Positions 26,282-35,377 of a stretch of 64,000 nucleotides of DNA are shown in pieces (the stretch's first letter is position 1; each line of letters starts with the position of its first letter). The notes below the pieces were generated by a model that searched no databases, was not told the origin of the DNA, and saw nothing but the letters and a program-made list of their open reading frames with translations. A program made the translations under genes and the position numbers. Source of the DNA: GH45 sp046704385 (lineage in GTDB: Bacteria > Bacteroidota > Bacteroidia > Bacteroidales > SZUA-534); contig JBJKSB010000041.1 in NCBI GenBank assembly GCA_046704385.1, forward strand, positions 62,001 through 126,000, written 5' to 3'.

Positions 26282-26725
26282 TTATTCGCTTTTATCACGA
26301 AAACCGACAAGAATAGAAACGCATCCGCTTTTATATTGTTCTCCGTTTGAGGTTTGAGGAACATGCACTTCAACGGTAAGTTGTTGCGTTGATTTAGTAC
26401 GGAAGTCCCAGAAATCAATATAGTCATGATCTGCATTGGTGAACAGCTCCTGGCCGTTGGCATCTTTTAGTACAAATTCAATTTTGCCTAATTCTTCAGC
26501 ACCACATACCAAAATTCGGTAATCCTGATTACTGTAAAAAGTCAACATTAGTTCTGCAACATCGCCTTCATTAAGCACGGCACTATTTAGTTGTCCGTTA
26601 TATATATACGGGTCTAGTTTGGGCTTACATTCGTTTTTGGTAAATGTTTTACACTGCCCGGAAACATTTAATTGAAGACCAAGGATTAGACTAAATATAA
26701 ACAAAAATTTAATTGATGTTTTCAT
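26282..26725 (-). CDS. small exported protein, function unknown
   Basis: 147 residues from the ATG at 26725, which places a clean signal peptide first (about 1-22, ending NVSGQ); an ATG 24 bases earlier would only add a polar tail. The mature part holds cysteines near both ends (CKTF, NECKPKLD, ILVCGAEELG, SGCVSILVGF) that could form disulfides, and is predicted beta-rich. No family was recognised with certainty. It lies 35 bases downstream of the lipoprotein gene on the same strand and may be co-transcribed with it. Confidence 0.7.
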   Translation of the reverse strand: MKTSIKFLFIFSLILGLQLNVSGQCKTFTKNECKPKLDPYIYNGQLNSAVLNEGDVAELMLTFYSNQDYRILVCGAEELGKIEFVLKDANGQELFTNADHDYIDFWDFRTKSTQQLTVEVHVPQTSNGEQYKSGCVSILVGFRDKSE

Positions 26726-26760
26726 ATGTTGGGTTTTGATGCAATTCATTAAAATAGTAA

Positions 26761-27654
26761 TTAACCAATAATTTTACTGCGTATTTCATTAACCAAACCA
26801 CTAATTTCATCCAGTTGTTGATCTGTAATTTTTATATTTGCCGTATTATCAATAGTGGTTTTTTTAGTTTCCTGATCGGTAACAACAACCGCTTTGTCAT
26901 ACGATATTTCAATGTTTTCATATACTTTTTCAAGTTTTTCAAACAAGGGTTTAATTTCAGCAATATTTGAATTGTTGCCGTATTCGTTAATAAGGTTCAT
27001 TAAATTTTGCAATGAAAATTTTTGTTCGGCAATTCTGGATATTAATTGTTTTTGGTTTTTTGATTCACTATTAATTTTAACCGCAAAGTGCATTCCTTCA
27101 ATCCATCCGCCGATCAGAATAAAAGTTGCCGTCAGGTCCCGATCGTTTTCTTTTAAATAACCATCAGCCGCGGCATAGGTGTCGGCTATTATTTTAAAGA
27201 TGGAATCACTGTTTGCAATATTTTCTTCAATCCGGTTAATTGTTTCAGCACCCTCACTTTCCGGTATTTGCAGTTTTTCGGTAATTTTACGTATCGTTGC
27301 CAAATAACTTATTGATTCCTGTAACTCATCATAAACCCGGCAATAACATAAATCGGCACCATAAACGCCAAAGTTCAGGGCCAGTTTTGATGAAGAAACA
27401 TAATTCTCGAAATTTTCCACAGGGTTAAGTAATTCCGGAGTATACGGGCTTTTCGATTCAAGCACGGTTTGCGTTAATTCTATGGGAGAAGGAAGGTTGA
27501 AAAATATTTTTTTAACGGTTGTCTCATTTGATTTTTCAATCTTCATTTTTGAGTTACTGCCTGGGTCGGTAATATCTCCTTTTTTGGAATTATTTTGACA
27601 GCTAAACAGGAATAAAATAGTAAAAACCAATATAGCAAAACGAAATACTCTCAT
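26761..27654 (-). CDS. lipoprotein of unknown function
   Basis: 297 residues with a lipobox at about 16-19 (LFSC, Cys19) and no other membrane segment. After a low-complexity linker rich in Asn, Ser and Lys, the body is mostly helical: FGVYGADLCYCRVYDELQ, then LIGGWIEGMHFAVK. This pattern is seen in conserved Bacteroidota lipoproteins without assigned function. No catalytic motif is visible. Confidence 0.7.
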   Translation of the reverse strand: MRVFRFAILVFTILFLFSCQNNSKKGDITDPGSNSKMKIEKSNETTVKKIFFNLPSPIELTQTVLESKSPYTPELLNPVENFENYVSSSKLALNFGVYGADLCYCRVYDELQESISYLATIRKITEKLQIPESEGAETINRIEENIANSDSIFKIIADTYAAADGYLKENDRDLTATFILIGGWIEGMHFAVKINSESKNQKQLISRIAEQKFSLQNLMNLINEYGNNSNIAEIKPLFEKLEKVYENIEISYDKAVVVTDQETKKTTIDNTANIKITDQQLDEISGLVNEIRSKIIG

Positions 27655-27818
27655 AAATAACGGGTTATACGAAAATTCTATTTAACAATTTGGATTCATA
27701 TACCCAAAATTAAGGAAATATATGATTTTTTAATAATCATTACATAAAAAACCATCAAAAAGGGATTAGTGATGGCCAATTAGATGATAAAGCTTTTTTA
27801 AGTGAATGAACTAAAACC

Positions 27819-28490
27819 CTAAAACTGAAAGCTGGCCCCCAGACCCAGGATGTATTTATTTGAAGGCGTTCTAAAATATTCGCGATCGAGCTGAATTCTA
27901 TAAAAGGAGAAAACATCAATGTTTTTACTAAGACCATATTCAAAACCCAAAGAAAACCGGTGTTTATCGATGCTGTTTTTATAGGGGTTGTTAAGGCTGT
28001 AAGAAAATTCGTATTCCACGAATGGCAACAATGATGTTTTAGGTAAATTGTACTTTACCGTGAACTTGTTTCGCAAATAATGCCAGCGATTTTGATCAAA
28101 TTGCTCAAAATTTAATTGATAGCGTAGTTTATAAGCAAGCTCGAATCGTTGAAGCTTATGCTTTGCAATGGCTTCTAGTGACAATCGGTGTTCGTGTTGG
28201 TTACCATTTTCAAGATCAATTGTATGGGTATAACGGTATGAGCCCCCGATGCGAAAAGCTTTGGTAATTTTATACTGTCCGCCAACTTCGGTAATATGAT
28301 CCTTAAATAAAGTGGCATTATTCTGAAATCTGAAATCCTGTTCAAAACTAACAGAAGCTTTTTTTGACAAGTCTTTTTCAAGAGAAATCTCATTCCAACT
28401 CTGAAAATCTTTTTTCTGGCAAATTCCATTAAAAGAAAAAGCCAGTAGAATTACGGCAGTTAAGAAAAGAGGAAAAAATATTTTATTCAT
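27819..28490 (-). CDS. DUF2490 outer-membrane beta-barrel protein
   Basis: 223 residues from the ATG at 28490, where a signal peptide begins (LFLTAVILLAFSFNGICQ); longer starts overlap the upstream gene and lack this feature. DUF2490 signs are DFQSWNEISLEKDLSKKASV, FRIGGSYRYTHT, and a terminal aromatic residue after YILGLGASFQF, as in outer-membrane barrels. It overlaps the DUF4956 gene by 8 bases, as the last gene of a four-gene unit with the VTC polymerase, so it may be the outer-membrane part of that system. Confidence 0.85.
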   Translation of the reverse strand: MNKIFFPLFLTAVILLAFSFNGICQKKDFQSWNEISLEKDLSKKASVSFEQDFRFQNNATLFKDHITEVGGQYKITKAFRIGGSYRYTHTIDLENGNQHEHRLSLEAIAKHKLQRFELAYKLRYQLNFEQFDQNRWHYLRNKFTVKYNLPKTSLLPFVEYEFSYSLNNPYKNSIDKHRFSLGFEYGLSKNIDVFSFYRIQLDREYFRTPSNKYILGLGASFQF

Positions 28491-29172
28491 TTGATATGGT
28501 TCTGTAATCCAAATCCTTTTCTTCAGACCAGGCTTGTTGGCTTTTAAAGAAATACACATATATTTTAACCACATCGCGCTGATAATCAAAAGTACTTAGT
28601 TCAATGCGATTGATTTTAATGCCTAATCGGTTTTCAAGATCCTCAACCAGTTCTTTTTTCTTGTTCGGATTTGCCATCTCGATGTTTTCATAGTGAACAA
28701 TTGTAAACGACTCGTTTTCCAAACCTTTTATGTTTTCAATAAAATAGGTAATGCCAATTATTATTAAGTTCGTAAACAATAGTTCAGCATAGCTTACCTT
28801 TTTGTTAGCCAGGGCATTAACCACAGACAAGCCGATAACAATAAAAAGGTATGTCATTTCTTTTATTGGAATCTGTTGTGTCCTGTAACGGATAATTCCA
28901 AACACGGCAAACAAACCTAACGCGAATCCCAATTGTAGTTTTACACTCTCAAGCAGGAAACACATTAAAAACACAATAATTCCAATTAAAATAAAAGTAA
29001 ATAGAAAGTCGCGGTGATGTGTACGCGGATAATAAATGTACCTTACGATGGCAAGCGTAACCGAAAAATTGAAAAGGAAACGCATGACTAATTCGATTAA
29101 ATCCTTTGTGTTCAGCAATTTAATGCCGAACAATTCGTGTGAAATGTCAGTAAATATGGGTAGCATGTTCAA
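28483..29172 (-). CDS. DUF4956 membrane protein
   Basis: 229 residues. About four membrane helices lie between residues 28 and 145, including LGFALGLFAVFGIIRYRTQ, the family hallmark with its basic RYRTQQIP loop. The C-terminal 80 residues form a soluble domain (ELVEDLENRLGIKI). DUF4956 proteins are commonly encoded next to VTC polymerases. The gene overlaps the VTC gene by 26 bases and the DUF2490 gene by 8, so the three are almost certainly made together. The role is unknown; a membrane partner or channel for the polymerase is a reasonable guess. Confidence 0.88.
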   Translation of the reverse strand: MNMLPIFTDISHELFGIKLLNTKDLIELVMRFLFNFSVTLAIVRYIYYPRTHHRDFLFTFILIGIIVFLMCFLLESVKLQLGFALGLFAVFGIIRYRTQQIPIKEMTYLFIVIGLSVVNALANKKVSYAELLFTNLIIIGITYFIENIKGLENESFTIVHYENIEMANPNKKKELVEDLENRLGIKINRIELSTFDYQRDVVKIYVYFFKSQQAWSEEKDLDYRTISNE

Positions 29173-29917
29173 GTTTTTTTAAGTATAGTTTTGTCGTTTT
29201 AAAATAATTCTGTTTCAATTCAGGGTTTAAATAGCTTAAACCGATGCAATATTTACTAAAACTCCGTGAATAAACCTTAAACTCTTTCAGGGCAAGGGCA
29301 ATCGGGCTGGTTGAGCTGCTTTTAACACGTTTAACCTCAATAATTGAAATGTAAGGCAGGTTTATTGTTTTGTTGTTTTTAGTAAAAGATATATCATAAT
29401 CAATTGTAATACGCTCCGACGATTTAAACGAAACCAGCGTAATACGCCGAAAAGAATTATCGGCGCTTTTTATAAGCTCTTGTCCTTCTGTTGGAACGAT
29501 AGAATTAAGATATTCATAATGTTCTTTTTCAAGGTGCGAACATTTTTCAATAGGCATTCGCGATTTTATGGTTTGGCCGGTATTTGTTTTTTGTTTTACT
29601 TCCAGAAAAGAATGATTATTTATTAAATAATCCCGGGTCCTGATTTTATAGCGATTGGCACGTTGGTTTTGATGATTATAATAATAGTCGAGTCTGGGGG
29701 TATCGTAATATCGTGTGAAATATTCAAAATCGCGGGCACCTTGTATTTCAAGTATCTGATAATCATTTTTAACCCGATCCAATAATCTGGAAATTAAATC
29801 AATGGGTAAAATAAATTTTTGGTCAACTCGCTTAAGCAGCTTTAGTTGGAAAATTTCATCAAGTTTAACCGGTTCAAACTGATTAATCAGCGAATTATAT
29901 TTTCCCTCTGAGATCAT
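29147..29917 (-). CDS. VTC-domain polyphosphate polymerase
   Basis: 256 residues, essentially one VTC tunnel domain, the family that makes polyphosphate from ATP in yeast vacuoles. The basic residues that line the tunnel are all present: Arg30 and Lys34 in LKRVDQKF, Arg89, Lys91, Arg93 and Arg95 in RYKIRTR, Glu106 and Lys108 in FLEVKQK, Arg169 in SSERITIDYD, Glu194 and Lys196 in IIEVKR, and Lys222 in FSKYC. No SPX domain or membrane helix is attached. The gene starts 1 base after a lipoprotein gene and overlaps DUF4956. Activity is likely, but the polymer destination is unknown. Confidence 0.9.
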   Translation of the reverse strand: MISEGKYNSLINQFEPVKLDEIFQLKLLKRVDQKFILPIDLISRLLDRVKNDYQILEIQGARDFEYFTRYYDTPRLDYYYNHQNQRANRYKIRTRDYLINNHSFLEVKQKTNTGQTIKSRMPIEKCSHLEKEHYEYLNSIVPTEGQELIKSADNSFRRITLVSFKSSERITIDYDISFTKNNKTINLPYISIIEVKRVKSSSTSPIALALKEFKVYSRSFSKYCIGLSYLNPELKQNYFKTTKLYLKKLEHATHIY

Positions 29918-29918
29918 A

Positions 29919-30323
29919 TTAATTCAAAATAGTAATTTGTGGAGCAATTACATCGGTACCGTTTTTATCGATATTTACAGTTACTTTTATAGGAATTCTG
30001 CCTGAAGGAGAATAGTTTACCCTTGAACTATCGCGGGAATATGCATAAATTGTGTAACTGCCTGGATTCAGGTTTTGAAACCAATAACTACCGTCATAAT
30101 TGGTTTTTGTTCTGTCGCTGTATATTGAGTCGTTCCCGTAAATAATGTATACGTCTTCTTCTTCGGCCCAAAATTCTGCCTTTAGGTAAGAAAAGTCACT
30201 GGTGTAATCCTTGGCCCAAATTTTACCAATAATGGTTGAAGTTCCTCCGGGGCCTTCTGTTTTTTTACACGAAAAGGTACAGAAAATAACAGCAATCAGT
30301 GATAGTGAAAAAATTGCTCTCAT
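29919..30323 (-). CDS. small lipoprotein with carboxypeptidase-regulatory-like fold
   Basis: 134 residues. The lipobox is TFSC (Cys19). The body reads like a single Cna-B/carboxypeptidase regulatory domain: TIIGKIWAKDY, then TNYDGSYWFQNLNPGSYTIYAY, the usual step from DG-Y-F to L-PG-Y. It is the first gene of the VTC operon, 1 base before the polymerase gene, and may act in the envelope with the DUF2490 barrel. Confidence 0.75.
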   Translation of the reverse strand: MRAIFSLSLIAVIFCTFSCKKTEGPGGTSTIIGKIWAKDYTSDFSYLKAEFWAEEEDVYIIYGNDSIYSDRTKTNYDGSYWFQNLNPGSYTIYAYSRDSSRVNYSPSGRIPIKVTVNIDKNGTDVIAPQITILN

Positions 30324-30481
30324 GTTTTAAGCATTAATAGTTATTTTTGTTTACGCTATTGTAACGAAAGGTTAAAGGAAATAATATTTTAAATAATTAC
30401 AAAATAGTTACAGATTAATATTTTACAGCGAATAGGCACAACAAATTTAATTGTTTTTTTAATCAAAAATTATAATTTATT

Positions 30482-31333
30482 ATGGCTAAGATTTTAAAGA
30501 TTTTTATACTGGTTGGCTTGTTTATAGTTTTGACTTTTAATGAAATAGTAAAGGCTGGTCCGGAAAAGAAAGATAATCACAAGTATGTTAAAATAGAAAC
30601 GCCCTATGGTAACATGAAGGTGATGCTTTATAATGAAACGCCCATTCACCGCGATAATTTTATAAAGTTGGCCGGGGAGGGATTCTATGACAGTCTGCTT
30701 TTTCATCGGGTAATTAAAGATTTTATGATTCAAGGAGGCGATCCGGATTCAAAAAATGCTCCTGCTGGAAAACAATTAGGAAACGGGGGCCCGGGTTACG
30801 AAATACCTGCTGAGTTTGTGCCGGCGCTTTTTCATAAAAAGGGTGTTATTGCTGCAGCCCGTGAGGGCGACCGAGTAAATCCCGATAAAAAATCATCGGG
30901 GAGTCAGTTTTATATTGTGCAGGGCTCTGTAGTTACCCCTGAACAACTGGCTCAAATTGAGGAACGGATAAATATGCCTAAAAAACAAAAAATATTTTCA
31001 GAATTTATTATGAATCCCGCCAACGCTAAACTTAAAGCCAAACTTGATTCTCTTAATCAGGTCAGGGATGTTCAATCATTGAATGCAGAAATTCAAAAAA
31101 TAGGTCTTATACTGGAGCCGGACTTTGAAAAAGCCGGACTTTTTAAATACACCGACGAGCAAAAAAAGATTTATTCCTCGGTTGGTGGCACTCCCCATCT
31201 TGATCAGAATTATACAGTTTTTGGAGAAGTGGTTGAAGGTTTAAATGTGATAGATAGTATTGCGCAGGTAAAAACGGATAAATACAATCGGCCTTTGCGG
31301 GATATCCGAATGAAAATAAGCGTTGTTAAATAA
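30482..31333 (+). CDS. exported cyclophilin-type peptidyl-prolyl isomerase
   Basis: 283 residues. A signal peptide (about 1-25, ending VKAG) is followed by a cyclophilin domain: HRDNFIKLAGEGFYDSLLFHRVI, FMIQGGDPDS, and SGSQFYIVQG. An insertion of about 85 helical, charged residues (about 145-230) then interrupts the domain before it resumes at HLDQNYTVFGEVVEGLNVID. The catalytic Arg in FHRVI and the Phe-Met-Gln-Gly block are kept. It probably helps fold periplasmic proteins. Confidence 0.92.
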   Translation: MAKILKIFILVGLFIVLTFNEIVKAGPEKKDNHKYVKIETPYGNMKVMLYNETPIHRDNFIKLAGEGFYDSLLFHRVIKDFMIQGGDPDSKNAPAGKQLGNGGPGYEIPAEFVPALFHKKGVIAAAREGDRVNPDKKSSGSQFYIVQGSVVTPEQLAQIEERINMPKKQKIFSEFIMNPANAKLKAKLDSLNQVRDVQSLNAEIQKIGLILEPDFEKAGLFKYTDEQKKIYSSVGGTPHLDQNYTVFGEVVEGLNVIDSIAQVKTDKYNRPLRDIRMKISVVK

Positions 31334-31356
31334 CCGGTATAAGGCTATATGATTTT

Positions 31357-31680
31357 TTAGATTATAGAAGAACCGGTAATTTGTTTAAGTTTTTCTTCAA
31401 TACTTCTAACTTTATTTAAGAGCATGTTTTGAGCTCCTTTTTTAATATCAAGCTTCACCGTGCTATATACACGGTCACTTGCAACTTGTAAAATTCCAGC
31501 AGATTGTTCCACTATTTTCAAGGCCTGGGCAACTGTTTCTGTTTCTACAAGGGTTCCCATGGCGGTTAGTTGGTGAGGAAAACCGCTATCTTTAATTGCC
31601 TGAATAACCTTGCTTACATCATTGCTTACACTTATTCCCTTATCGGTTGGGAATATTGCAAATTCCATTAGTACTCCCAT
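31357..31680 (-). CDS. MTH1187-family thiamine-binding protein
   Basis: 107 residues. MEFAIFPTDKGISVSNDVSKVI and HQLTAMGTLVE match the MTH1187/YkoF-like family (formerly DUF77), small ferredoxin-like proteins that bind thiamine or related pyrimidines. It is 12 bases downstream of the Big_5 lipoprotein gene on the same strand. thiL is encoded 13 kb away, but no TPP riboswitch was recognised here. Confidence 0.85.
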   Translation of the reverse strand: MGVLMEFAIFPTDKGISVSNDVSKVIQAIKDSGFPHQLTAMGTLVETETVAQALKIVEQSAGILQVASDRVYSTVKLDIKKGAQNMLLNKVRSIEEKLKQITGSSII

Positions 31681-31692
31681 TTTATTTTTAAT

Positions 31693-33627
31693 TTATTCTT
31701 CGGTTGTTTCTGCTTTTTTTAAGGGATCTACATCCTTCATACCTTTATTTGGATATAGGTTCCATGTGTTTTCTGTTTCAGTATTTCCCTTTAATTCAAG
31801 TTTTTCCGGAAAAAAAGGATAGTAAAATACTTTTTCAGGCTGTTGTAATTTGCTAAATTTCCCGGTATCCCATTTTCCGTTACCATTGCTGTCATAATAA
31901 AGCTTAAACTTGTATTTTGAAGGAGCCAGATAATCGTAAACCAAGGTAGTATCTCCGATAATATTGCGTTCTTCTAAAACGTTTTCTTTTTCGTTAAGCA
32001 GCTGAACAACTGAATTTTCTTCAACCCCTTTAATGGTCATTGAAATTTTACAATAGTAATTGAGAGGCCGGATTTTAAATTTATAATCCAGCGTGTCATT
32101 TATATGACCATAAATATCGGTGATAGCACCGGCGGGAATAAAAACCTCAAATAACTCTTCCTCATCCTTATTGAAGGAGAATAAGTATTTACGAAATTCG
32201 GTTTCGCTTTGAGTCAATTCATATTTAACCGGGATCTTTACCGTATCATCTTCAATTTTTGAGAATTGGATTTTTGTCTGGTCAATATTTTTAACCGGAA
32301 ATCTTGCAATTAATTCTCCTGCTGCCGGAATTTCGAAGGGTGTTTTAAAATTGGTTTTAAAAGTAAGCTCCGAAGGAGGAATCACCGAATCTTCCTTTGT
32401 TTCTTTATCAGAGTTATTCAGAAAATTGAGGTTTAGTCTTCCGGCACCTTTCTTTTTTTCTTTTCCTTTCGCTGGTTTTTTTTCAGGGGCTTTATAAGTT
32501 GTTAATAATGTGTCTGTTTTAATATAATTTTGTTGGTTCGAATCTTTCATGGTATAGTTTAATTGAAAAGACAGGCTGTCCTTATTAAACAATATTGAAT
32601 CAGTAAGCCAAAATACCAGGGAGTCATTTTTGGAGGTTGGTTCCATGGTATACCAATTTTTCAGTATCGTATCCTTTGCTAAAGGAACAATAGAAAAACT
32701 ATCTTTTAACTCCCGGTTGAATGAAACAATAACCTGTTGCTTTTCAGGGCGATAGGCATCCTTAAAGTATTGCTGTTCATTATCTTCAGTAAACATATAT
32801 AACCGGATATTTCCAATTGTGGTGACCATGCTTTTATGATAAGTTAATGAATCGCCCCACACGGTATCTTTTAAATTGTCCGAAATCGATTTAATTATTT
32901 TTATCGTATCTACAAAAGTCTTTTCAACAAACGTGGGGCTAAAAGAGCTGTCGATAAAGGCAATCCTCTCATTGGGTAAATCGTACATCATATCATTATT
33001 CAGGTCTTTTAAACCAAAAATATAATAAGGAATATTTTTCAGATTTGTAAGATAAAATCTTCCCTCTTTATCGGTTTTTGCAATATAATTGGGTTTGGTA
33101 GTCCGGGGGATACTGTCATTAAATTTATCGTACAACATCACGTATAAATTTTCTTCCGGCTTAAAATTAAAGGCATCGTGCATATATCCCGCCAGGTAAA
33201 TTGAATCGAATTTAGGACCGGTTGAAAATTCAAATTGAAAATCAGGCAAAGCATTCCCTTCGTTCAAGTCAGAAATAGCATTATAAAAATTGAAATTATA
33301 GGTGGTACTATCGTTAAGTTGGTTGTTAATTTTTATAATTAAGGCTTTCCCCCTTTGTTTTACAATTGGTTTTTCGGGCAGGGGAGGTGAAACCAGAAGT
33401 TCCTGGCGAATATTTTTCAACACCACATATTCATCAAATTCGATAATTATTTTTTGCTGATCAAAATTCGTGGAATAATTAACAGGCCGGCTGCGTAGAG
33501 GCACGGGTGGATCAACATCTCTGGGGCCCCCGGCAGGAGACGACATTCGCGCACAAGCCGATGATAGTAGCAATAACAATATTAATCTGATCAGAAGAGA
33601 GCTTGGAAAAATACTTTTAGTTTTCAT
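31693..33627 (-). CDS. Ig-like (Big_5) domain lipoprotein
   Basis: 644 residues with a lipobox ending SSAC (about Cys25), then ARMSSPAGGPRDVDPP, the standard start of the large Bacteroidota Big_5 lipoproteins. The first domain (IIIEFDEYVVLKNIRQELLV to YNFNFYNAISDLNEG) is the Big_5 fold; a carnitine-like prealbumin repeat (TDKEGRFYLTNLKNIPYYIF) and beta-rich repeats follow. A Lys-rich linker near residue 395 separates two halves. It is probably an envelope structural or surface protein, with no enzyme motif. The start lies 69 bases from the predicted promoter. Confidence 0.82.
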   Translation of the reverse strand: MKTKSIFPSSLLIRLILLLLLSSACARMSSPAGGPRDVDPPVPLRSRPVNYSTNFDQQKIIIEFDEYVVLKNIRQELLVSPPLPEKPIVKQRGKALIIKINNQLNDSTTYNFNFYNAISDLNEGNALPDFQFEFSTGPKFDSIYLAGYMHDAFNFKPEENLYVMLYDKFNDSIPRTTKPNYIAKTDKEGRFYLTNLKNIPYYIFGLKDLNNDMMYDLPNERIAFIDSSFSPTFVEKTFVDTIKIIKSISDNLKDTVWGDSLTYHKSMVTTIGNIRLYMFTEDNEQQYFKDAYRPEKQQVIVSFNRELKDSFSIVPLAKDTILKNWYTMEPTSKNDSLVFWLTDSILFNKDSLSFQLNYTMKDSNQQNYIKTDTLLTTYKAPEKKPAKGKEKKKGAGRLNLNFLNNSDKETKEDSVIPPSELTFKTNFKTPFEIPAAGELIARFPVKNIDQTKIQFSKIEDDTVKIPVKYELTQSETEFRKYLFSFNKDEEELFEVFIPAGAITDIYGHINDTLDYKFKIRPLNYYCKISMTIKGVEENSVVQLLNEKENVLEERNIIGDTTLVYDYLAPSKYKFKLYYDSNGNGKWDTGKFSKLQQPEKVFYYPFFPEKLELKGNTETENTWNLYPNKGMKDVDPLKKAETTEE

Positions 33628-33908
33628 TAATTTATTTTAAAATTAATTTACCTATTAATTAATTGGTGCAATTAATAATCAGGCCAAATTTAATGCAAAC
33701 ATACAAAGATTTATGTTTGGGAGAACGTGCTTGCAAAAATGGCTCCATAAATTTTGTTTTAGTAAAATTGAAGCGCCAAAAACAGATAAAGACATTAAGC
33801 GAAAAAAGGATAATAAAAAGGATTTTGAAGTGATCCGCAACGTTTTTTTAAGTAAATTCGTCTGTTTTTCGCCAATTAGTAATTAAACCAATATTAATAA
33901 GCATAAAA
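33628..33908. other. divergent intergenic region with mirrored -7 elements
   Basis: CAAACATA (33696-33703) and TATGTTTG (33712-33719) form a perfect 8-base inverted repeat with an 8-base spacer. Each arm is an exact TAnnTTTG on its own strand, one facing the Big_5 gene (69 bases away) and one facing the caspase gene (190 bases away). The remaining bases hold no convincing gene. Confidence 0.4.
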
Positions 33909-35186
33909 ATGAAATTTGGATGCAGCCAACATGTTAAAAACTTAATGCTTACCTCTTTGGTTTTTGTTTCCACCTCGTGTGCCACTATTTTTTCCGGGGC
34001 CAATCAAAACATCAAAGTAAAATCGTTACCTGAAGGAGGCAGTGTTTACATAAATGGAAAAAACATGTACCGACACACTCCCTGCCGGGTAAAAATTAAA
34101 CGCCGACAAAAGCCAACAGAGTATAATAAAAGGAATGAACTAAACATCGAAGTTAAAAAGGATGGCTATCAGGATGCAAGGCTTAATGTTCAGGGTTCTT
34201 TTAATATTTTGTCGGGTGCCAGTATTGCCATGGCTGGCGTTCCTTTTCTAATTGACTGGGCTGCCGGGGCCAATATAAGGTATAATAAAGCCAATTATCT
34301 GTATCTTGATCCGATTGAGGCGCAACCGATTGAATTAAAGAATGCTCCTGAAGCAATGAAACCTAAAAGTAAAATAGAGATATCGTTTGTATCGGATATA
34401 GATTATAATATTCCGGTTACTGCAAAAACGAATGAAAACCGATTTGCTTTAATCATTGGAAATGAAGATTATGCTTCGTTTCAAAGCGATCTTTCAAAAA
34501 ACGCAAATGTTAAATTTGCCCGGAATGATGCGACATCATTTAAAGAATATGCAATTGATATGTTAGGTATTCCTGAAGACAACATCACTTTTTTGACTGA
34601 TGCAACTCTGGCAAAAATGAAAAAAGGTCTGGTAAAAATGAATTTGTTAGCAAAAAACTCGAATGGCCAGGCTGAGTTGTTTTTTTATTATGCCGGACAC
34701 GGTTTACCCGGCGAGAAAAACAAAGAACCCTACTTAATTCCTGTTGATGTTTCAGGAAAAGATATTGATTTTGCCATTGGACTTAGTGAAGCCTTTAAGT
34801 ATTTTACTCAATATGAAACCCAAAAAATCACTTGTTTTCTCGACTGTTGTTTTTCCGGAGGATCCCGGGAAGAGCCTATTTATGAATCAAGAGGAGTAAA
34901 GATTGTTCCCAAACAGGCAAGCATCACCGGAAACATGGTTGTGTTCGCCGCCAGTTCAGCCGATCAAAGCGCCATGGCTTACGATGACCAACAACATGGA
35001 TTGTTTACGTACTATTTATTGAAAAAATTTAAGGATTCCAAAGGAGAGTTAACCTATGGCGAACTGGAGCAGTATATACAGAAGAACCTGCCAATACAAT
35101 CGCTGATTATTAACGACAAAGAACAACTTCCTCAGGTTAATATTGGAAATAATATTGATAAAGACTGGGAAGCCTGGGAATTTTAA
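33909..35186 (+). CDS. PEGA-domain lipoprotein with caspase-like protease domain
   Basis: 425 residues. The lipobox is STSC (Cys24). Residues about 33-95 are a PEGA-like domain (LPEGGSVYINGK, HTPCRVKIKR). Residues about 178-420 are a C14/metacaspase domain: RFALIIGNEDY, then LFFYYAGHG with His264, and ITCFLDCCFSGG with the catalytic-position Cys314, followed by VVFAASSADQSA and GLFTYYLL. The His-Cys pair is intact, so it should be an active peptidase with basic or acidic P1 preference unknown. The anchor puts it in the envelope. A close paralogue lies at the right edge of the window. Confidence 0.9.
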   Translation: MKFGCSQHVKNLMLTSLVFVSTSCATIFSGANQNIKVKSLPEGGSVYINGKNMYRHTPCRVKIKRRQKPTEYNKRNELNIEVKKDGYQDARLNVQGSFNILSGASIAMAGVPFLIDWAAGANIRYNKANYLYLDPIEAQPIELKNAPEAMKPKSKIEISFVSDIDYNIPVTAKTNENRFALIIGNEDYASFQSDLSKNANVKFARNDATSFKEYAIDMLGIPEDNITFLTDATLAKMKKGLVKMNLLAKNSNGQAELFFYYAGHGLPGEKNKEPYLIPVDVSGKDIDFAIGLSEAFKYFTQYETQKITCFLDCCFSGGSREEPIYESRGVKIVPKQASITGNMVVFAASSADQSAMAYDDQQHGLFTYYLLKKFKDSKGELTYGELEQYIQKNLPIQSLIINDKEQLPQVNIGNNIDKDWEAWEF

Positions 35187-35326
35187 TATGGAATCACCGG
35201 CAAAAAATCACAAGAACAGACCGTGATGATTTAACCTCAAAAAATAAATTATTTTAATATTTCAGAATCAATGGTATCCGGATAACGGGTTAAACGTTAT
35301 CTGTTATAGAAACAGAAAAGAAAGAA

Positions 35327-35355
35327 TTGTTTTCTTGGTTTTAATGATACATTTG
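35327..35355 (+). promoter_or_regulatory. promoter of the phosphomannomutase gene
   Basis: TTG at 35327-35329, 18 bases, then TACATTTG at 35348-35355, an exact Bacteroidota -33/-7 arrangement 22 bases before the ATG. Confidence 0.6.
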
Positions 35356-35377
35356 CAGAAAACAAACATTAATTACT

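Noticed and set aside
33713..33886. 57-codon frame starting MFGRTCLQ before the caspase gene
   Set aside because: Its ATG lies inside a predicted -7 element, the sequence is lysine-rich and matches no family I know.
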